Part shown: in pieces, positions 58,109 through 64,000 of the stretch | How the letters are laid out: each line of letters begins with the position of its first letter | Numbering within the stretch: the first letter of the stretch is position 1 | Origin: Phoronis australis | Lineage: Eukaryota > Phoronida > Phoronidae | Length of the DNA stretch: 64,000 nt | Reading direction: 5' to 3' | Assembly: GCA_002633005.1 (NCBI GenBank) | Contig: NMRA01000046.1 | Span: 118,510-182,509 of the forward strand | Notes under the pieces: generated by a model | The model's input: only the letters and a program-made list of their open reading frames with translations | Told to the model about the DNA's origin: nothing | The model's database searches: none | Program-made: the position numbers and the translations under genes

Positions 58109-59388
58109 TGTGTCGTTCATGTCTAGTGCCTTGTGGATCCGAGACTGCACCTTGAACTGTCAGGTACCGCACGAGGTCGAAAAATTAGAAGCTGGTCTGA
58201 AACCAGTCAGTGTTTAGATACATCGTAGAGCATGGGATTGCCTGTTGCAGTCGTCTGCATCTGCCAAGGTTTGCTCCATAGACATAACTTTTAGACCTCT
58301 ATGGTTTGTTCCATGTCAAGAGAATTTCTCATACTTCAACTGCAGAAAACACACCCAGTGGAATACTTAGAATTTCACAAATAATTATCCAAGCGAGAAC
58401 ACAAGAGATAGATCAAATTCGAAAAACAATGGAAAACAATTTAACTTCGTTATTCAGAAGACAAAAAATCGAGCCATCTAGACTGAAACCTCATTTCAAA
58501 TATTTCGATTTGTTTCAACGCATCTTGCAATTTTAGTCTCGATGACCGGGAAATATGATGAAGAAAAAAAATCCAGTTCCGAGAACAATTAGGATCTTTT
58601 ATGAACAATTTCCGTAGCAATATTAAACCAGAATCAGGTTCATATAATTTATGGCCACGATTGGAACCAAGAGAACCCATCTTAAAATATCATCGGATGC
58701 ATTAAACTGCATCGAGGACAAGTCCCACAGTGTTAACAAGTCATCCGATGTACTTGTACCATTAAATGTTGCTACACACACGTCAAATATATGCCATGAA
58801 TCATTTCCGCCCCAGTTTGAAGCACTAAATGTTCCAAGCATCGTTGCGCCCACTTGTAGGAAACGACAGCGAATTGCACGTTGATGAAATATGCGACAAG
58901 GTGGTAAGTGTATACCTGCAGAAATGTCAAATAATTTCTCAAGCGTTAGTGACGTACATACAACCAAGAACTAGAATCAGAATCCACTTGAAGAGGTAGA
59001 TGCATTTATTAGTAAAATAGATTGTACGGTGGCCCAAAGATGACATCGCGGGTTTCTTTTTTAATTACCTCTGAATCTCGAGATATCGACTTAATTATCT
59101 CAAGATCTCGAGAAACGCACGATGCCATATTTGGGTCTCAGATAGGTGTATGCACGATGATAAAACATCATGTGAAACGGTAAATTTCTCACATGACCTG
59201 GAATGTATTACGCCACGACTGGTTAATAAAACCGAGTACGTCTTTTTAGATATTGGGCGAATCATGAAGTAGTGCAAAGTAGAAATCCATACGCCTCACA
59301 TTTTATCGTCTGTAAAACACTAAAACAACCAAACGCTCGCCAACCAAACAATGCCGGAATTCCGAGAAGGTGACAAGGTTATGATTGA
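58109..59388. other. No gene recognised
   Basis: The frames at 58306-58536 and 58651-58884 (plus) and 58450-58967 (minus) show no domains. ATCTCGAGATAT and AGATCTCGAGAAA near 59075-59115 are a short palindromic pair. Confidence 0.4.
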
Positions 59389-59595
59389 CAAATCGAGTGC
59401 CGCAACTGTACGTACTTCCAGTCCGAAGGACATGCCAACAACTTCTTAAACGGGCCCATCTTCGGCGGCGAATTCCATATCCGCGTTCATTCAAACGGAG
59501 ACGAGCCCCAACTCGAGAAAGACTGTTTAGCTGTGCTTTCTCAAGGTCAATCCAGCGCTCACACGCGGGGAAGCCTTGCTGACTCCTATTTATAA
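59389..59595 (+). CDS. Coding-like open frame without start; unrecognised fragment
   Basis: Open from just after a TGA to TAA, 68 codons without ATG: IECRNCTYFQSEGHANNF, then LNGPIFGGEFHIRVHSNGD, EPQLEKDCLAVLSQGQ. Composition and periodicity are protein-like, with a beta-rich 'GPIFGGEFHIRV' section. An ATG in another frame (59351) gives MPEFREGDKVMID, which also looks protein-like, so a frameshifted single gene is possible. I do not recognise the family. There is no clear acceptor. A decayed gene or a 3' exon are both possible. Confidence 0.3.
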   Translation, partial: QIECRNCTYFQSEGHANNFLNGPIFGGEFHIRVHSNGDEPQLEKDCLAVLSQGQSSAHTRGSLADSYL

Positions 59596-59802
59596 TTTTA
59601 ATATTACAACTTCAAAGACTATTTATCAGATTCTACGAAAGCTGAACGTTATTTACAATTGCTTAAAATAAAACTATTAACTAAAAGTAACTTAATTTCT
59701 TTACATTGCGCAAGCGTGTTTTTACAAAAGTTGCGTCATGTGGTTGAAAGTTTTGGACACGTCGAGTTTTTCGGCAAAAAGATCGTTGTTACGCTTCATA
59801 AG

Positions 59803-59953
59803 AGAAAACAAATCCTACACTCGTCTCAGATTGATGACATGGCAAAACCTTTTGGAAATTTCGTTAAAATCCCTCGACAAGCATCGGGATTTTAACGAAA
59901 TTTCCAAGAGGTTTTGCCCATGTCATAAACCTGAGACTGGTGTAGGATTCTCT
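59803..59953. repeat. Near-perfect long hairpin, arms about 70 bp, loop 12 bp
   Basis: The left arm 59803-59874 pairs with the right arm 59887-59953. Near the loop, GGAAATTTCGTTAAAATCCC and its exact inverse are perfect over 20 bases. Further out GATGACATGG, CTCAG and AATCCTACAC also pair, with a few small bulges. It lacks terminal features of a transposon seen elsewhere in this window. A transcript would fold into a stem of about 68 base pairs. Confidence 0.92.
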
Positions 59954-61810
59954 ATTTTCGTGCACTTACCGATGTATCAATTAACGTCACAGGCAAAAGT
60001 AACGTAGAGTCTTTGTGCCAGGACCCTAAGACATCTCGTTCTCCCGTTAAAGAATTTGGTCTAGTTAACCTTGTCGGTCAAGGCAACATTTCTCATGTCG
60101 AAAAAATAAAATTTTGATAACGGAGCTGTGCCAGCGAGGAGAAACACGCCTGTTTTCCCGAAAAAAGATGATCGGACAAAAAACAGCGTGACTGCTCCCA
60201 ACAAGCGTGTTTCCAAACACTCTCTAGAAAAAGGTGGTTATAGTAGTCCTTAACCATCGATTCACTGTTATTCATTCCGTGCTTCTACGCTTTCCCGGCA
60301 TTTTTGGTGAAAAGCGCAAATAGTCTATACTACAATGAAAAGGATTTTGAGAAGACGGCAATCTCTAGTTCGAGTCTGAGTCTGGACACTGAATCCTGAC
60401 CGGACCCTCGACTAATCCATGCATGCGCACGGCATCCACATAAATAAGGAGAGGGTTCCTGTTCGCGTACAAGTTGCGTCGGTAAAACTACGACTCTGAA
60501 AAACATTGGATACTCAGTAGAGCTGTGTTGGACGGCCCATTTGTCAGGGATGGGTGATTTAACAAGTCCGTGAACTATCTTAGCGCCATAACACTAAACT
60601 GAATCTGCCGATACGTCCTTTTCCTATTTTCGTGGAAAATTAAAATATGTCAATTCTTCTCTTTACTTGTGATTTATTTGCCATCAACGTACATGCTGGC
60701 CAAACAAAATTGGCTGATCAGAATCAAGATACATCACAAATGACACTGTAGACCTAGAATAGATGCATAATTTTACTATGGCATTCGATACGACGACAGT
60801 TACACAAAAATCACAGTTGTATCTATGTTCACACAGTTCGAGGAGTGTAGGGAGGGCATTTTGAAGATCTGGTAATAGTTTTCGTGGTCACTTCAGTCCA
60901 GTGCCATGTCAGTGAAGACCAGTACATCATTCCACGGTTCCGAGCTGCGCTGTGTAAACGCATGCGTTCTGTTTTTATTAGAACATAATGTAATGTAATA
61001 AACATTTTTCTGTAAAAAAATGCAGATTTCCTTTACGTTATTGGGTGAAATTGGCTTGATCATGAAATACTGACGTCAGAATACTGCATGCCGGGAGATT
61101 TGGACTCTGAGGCTTTTCCATTATTCATGGTATTTGTTTTATACTCGTCTTCCAGCTTGACGAGTAATCGATGATAACAATGAATTGTAAATGATTGCTT
61201 TAATGTGCCGATTTAAAGACATTTTATTTGCATCGAGAGCTGTCTAACAGCAGGAGTACCGCTATCGAAACGGATTGGTGAAAGTGCTGTAGATAATTCT
61301 GCAAATAGAAGGGTTTGCTATTTAAAATGAGTAAAAATTGCAAGAAAGAAAGTCCATTTCGAACCAGAGTAACACAATGAAAGGCCAAAAACAATAGCTG
61401 GCCCTGGTCTTGACTCCGAATCATTTTATAACTGCGCTCACTGTTTAAAGAAAAAGTTCATCCACATCAATTTCAAACAAGGTATCGTGCTTTTTTAAAA
61501 AGTTGCGCAAAGGGCACGTAAGCAGTGTTTGGACGGCCGTGACTTACCAAGCGAGACGTAATTGAAAATTGTGCACAGGGCAGTACTCTAAAATTCCTTA
61601 GAACTTTGTTTAGCCACTCAAATGACTGGCAGAATGACTAACCCAGCTCATGCACATTGCTCCCAGCCCCGGCCGCGGTCACGCTTCCTACTCACGGACC
61701 AACTCGCCGCCCCGGGCTTACAAGGGTATACAATAGAAAAGCGATCGCGGCAGGAAATAATGTGCGGAACAACAGTTGGTTCATCTGTAAGCAAAGAAAT
61801 TTGTTCGCTA
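59954..61810. other. No gene recognised
   Basis: The frames at 60093-60275 and 61224-61424 (minus) are unsupported. Nothing else is identified. Confidence 0.4.
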
Positions 61811-61945
61811 GACTCAAAAAGTGGCGGGAAATGTGTTCGTGAAAAGGGACTAGCGTGCGCGAAAGAAGAAAATTGTGCGCGGGAAAGTCCGAGTCGCGCA
61901 CGGGTAGGCAAGACAAAGATTTCACTTACAGATCACATGGCGGCT
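61811..61945 (+). promoter_or_regulatory. GC-rich promoter candidate with two E2F sites and a YY1-like site
   Basis: GGCGGGAAA at 61823-61831 and GCGCGGGAAA at 61878-61887 both match the E2F consensus (TTTSGCGC in reverse). CACATGGCGGC at 61934-61944 is YY1-like. CpG dinucleotides are frequent from about 61660 to 61960, unlike the surroundings. The open frames on both strands here (61622-61990 plus, 61648-61925 minus) are probably by-products of the GC-rich sequence. If the YY1-like ATG is a start, the frame is short before TAA near 61988, so an exon end must come earlier. None is obvious. Confidence 0.35.
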
Positions 61946-61990
61946 TTCAAGTGCACGCAGTTCCATACTTGTCTCGTGACAGATAAGTAA

Positions 61991-63035
61991 CTGAACCAAA
62001 ATTCGAGTGGAGCACTGCCTGGTCATGAATCCTCCGGCGCGTTGCAGTCAAATCTACTCTTCAGGCCGTTGACCGCAGGCCATGGGAGGCTTATAAAACA
62101 ACTTCCGTGTGACCACTTTCGTGAGGCAATTTTCTTTTGATGTGTTTGATATCACAACCCATTGAATTTCATAAAATTAGAAAGTCCCTATGTTTAAACT
62201 TGCACACTTCCTTGAAATGTGACTTTAAAATTGGCTAATTCTGCAAATTGAAATGTAATAGAACAAACAAGAGACCATCGCATAACTCGTCATGGTGCAT
62301 AAATCGTCGCTTTTTCTTGGTTCCGGTTACACCCCATTCATTTACATGTAAAATCAGGAGCATGCTCGAACTCCCCCCCCCAGGTGCGCGCATGGCGTTC
62401 ACCTAGAATTAATTCAATGGATAGTCATTACATGACCTTGGGTGACGTGCTGAAACGAAGAAAACACGTTGTTGTGAATATTTCATGATAACAACGATCA
62501 ATTGTGCCATATTGTACAATGTAGTTCGGTTGAGGCCATTTATTAACACAAACTTCGTTGAAGACACGACTGTACTTTTTGTTTGACAGCTTTATGAGGT
62601 GCTTATTTAGCACAGGTCCATGGGTGGCGCCGCCTATCACTGGTTGTGTGTATATATGTTCAATCTGTTTCATTTTAGAAAACAATTAGTAGCGTTCTCG
62701 TAAGTGCATGAATCAATTCCTACTTTTAAATAAAAACGCATATAGTCTAACTTGACAACTACTGAACAACTCAATAGAGGTCGTTAGTAATTTAATCCAT
62801 CAACGGATTAGGAGGCACAGAACAGTTCTCACTGGGTTTTGGCCAGCAAAACACACATCACTTTGTCACCTTTTCTTCACTCTGTCAAAAACAGGATGCA
62901 AAGAATGACATGTTTTCAATTGTTTCACATAAAAAGCCCTTCAGATGAGCACAGAAACTTTATTCTCTCTTGTACTTTTGACCCTTTCATTCCCACTGAA
63001 AACCAAGCTAGACTAAGAAAAATAAGGGCAAAAAA
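61991..63035. other. No gene recognised
   Basis: The frames at 62428-62685 (minus) and 62839-63093 (plus) have no domains. A C-run sits at 62373-62382. Confidence 0.4.
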
Positions 63036-63482
63036 ATGCAAAATTGTCACTTTTCACCTCAAAAACACCACTTCCCAGCCGATGCACGACTAAAGCCAAC
63101 ATTAGAGTCTGAAAGCAAATTTCCTACCAATTCCGAAAATGTGGTCCAAAAGTACTGTCAACCAACTAGTTTTTTTGGCAATTCTTGCTTGTTTGAGGGC
63201 TACGTAAAATCACAGCCAATTTCTCAGCCGCTACCCAGCAATGCACAATTGCAGCCGGGGGTCGCCATCTTGAAGAAGAGTGCAGCCACAGCCAAGAAAG
63301 TGGCCTTTTTTATTCATAGCATGTTCACAAATACAAACAAACCACATTCACTGAGCCTACGTGCAATGCCCATCTACAAAATGCCCCCAAACTTGGCCTA
63401 CCCCAAACCCCAAAATTACAATATTTTGGGAGTGCAAATTGGCCGCGGCCGCAGCCTAAGTATTCAGTGCCACCTTAGCTGA
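63036..63482 (+). other. 148-codon open frame, unsupported
   Basis: One of the longer non-repeat frames in the window. Its Pro/Gln/Lys/Asn-rich, domain-free translation (for example FSPQKHHFPADARL, KPQNYNILGV) and the absence of promoter or splice signals argue against a gene. It overlaps the second YY1-like 19-mer at 63263-63281, which reads on the opposite strand. Confidence 0.2.
63263..63281 (-). promoter_or_regulatory. YY1-like CAAGATGGCG motif, site 2
   Basis: Minus-strand ACTCTTCTTCAAGATGGCG, identical over 19 bases to 6762-6780. Here the ATG opens a 14-codon frame (MATPGCNCALLGSG) before a stop. Confidence 0.3.
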
Positions 63483-64000
63483 AAAGAACTGGTAAGTCAT
63501 CTTTCATTCATATTGCTAATGTCACTATTCTATTAACCTGAAGATAGGAGATTGTTTAGATACTACGAGCGAGAATGTATTGTACAGTATAAACAAATTA
63601 AGAGGCAGTCTATACAAAAATCAGTCTTTACGGCAAAATTCAAATCAGATTCATCTAAATGCCACATTTTGTGCACTCAACGACTCCTAATTTCGCCGCT
63701 GGAGCACTAGACCGCAATTGCTCATATTAGCCGTCTCCAAAATTGTACGTTTTCAGCAACGAAAATAAGTAACTTACAAAATAGATTGAAAGTTGTACAT
63801 TGGTGGCTGGAATGACCAATGTATGCTGTAAATAATTATTTGGATTTACTCAAATTGGACGGCTTTATGCTAGACAGGAGAGATAATCCACAGACCACTT
63901 TCCTTATCTAATTTTAGTGTCCGTTTTTGTGACCCTCTTACTGCCATATTGCAACTTGTAACTTCACATAACTTTTTAAACATACAGCTAAAAAGTAAAT
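63483..64000. other. No gene recognised
   Basis: AT-rich DNA to the end of the window, with nothing identifiable. Confidence 0.5.

Noticed and set aside
61622-61990. 122-codon plus-strand gene and its antisense partners
   Set aside because: GC-rich sequence has few stops in any frame; three overlapping frames on both strands are open, so openness is not evidence.

Overview
This is animal nuclear DNA: AT-rich by eye (composition not computed), repeat-dense and gene-poor. There is no operon structure and no ribosome-binding sites. What it holds is tandem repeats, terminal-inverted-repeat (TIR) DNA transposons, decayed LINEs, a Ty3/Gypsy remnant, tRNA-derived SINE-like pieces and one complete single-exon class A GPCR. 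A 980-base N run and a lone N point to a draft assembly. The mix (LINEs of the Jockey/CR1 broad type, THAP-linked DNA transposons, a Gypsy pol, a peptide-receptor-like GPCR) fits a marine invertebrate, perhaps a non-vertebrate deuterostome. That placement is inference only.

Layout. 1-4.2 kb: CCAT microsatellite, then the first copy of a long TIR element built of degenerate sub-repeats. 4.2-9.6 kb: possible TATA/initiator promoter, a GCGGATTTA-type element, a truncated THAP-encoding element, one well-formed candidate host exon (7734-7922), a 27-bp minisatellite and a minus-strand LINE pseudogene. 13.3-14.8 kb: two foldback MITEs and a short dispersed repeat. 14.8-18.9 kb: a minus-strand LINE split by a 1.68-kb TIR element whose removal rejoins the LINE reading frame. 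19.8-21 kb: a 0.42-kb TIR element carrying a THAP-like zinc-finger fragment, then a plus-strand LINE 3' end. 22.3-24.2 kb: a 30-bp minisatellite of about 29 units and several SINE-like pieces. 24.2-35.7 kb: mostly unassigned DNA. 35.7-37.2 kb: two candidate divergent transcription starts. 38.7-41 kb: a second copy of one MITE, a THAP-like fragment and a GCGGATTTA element. 43.7-46.7 kb: nested transposons, including a 2.38-kb element with very long TIRs between TTAA duplications. 47.2-48.4 kb: the GPCR. 50.2-51.2 kb: an assembly gap sitting inside a GCGGATTTA element. 53.3-57.3 kb: hAT-like and Gypsy-like pseudogenes. 57.9-60 kb: two long inverted repeats. 61.6-62 kb: a GC-rich, E2F-site-bearing promoter candidate.

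The only confident intact protein-coding gene is the GPCR, a probable neuropeptide or peptide-hormone receptor. No genes in the window form a visible pathway. The strongest biological stories are the nested insertions that can be read as a relative chronology, the THAP-coding TIR elements alongside a TTAA-flanked long-TIR element (together suggestive of Kolobok-like activity), and a near-perfect 150-base hairpin at 59.8 kb.
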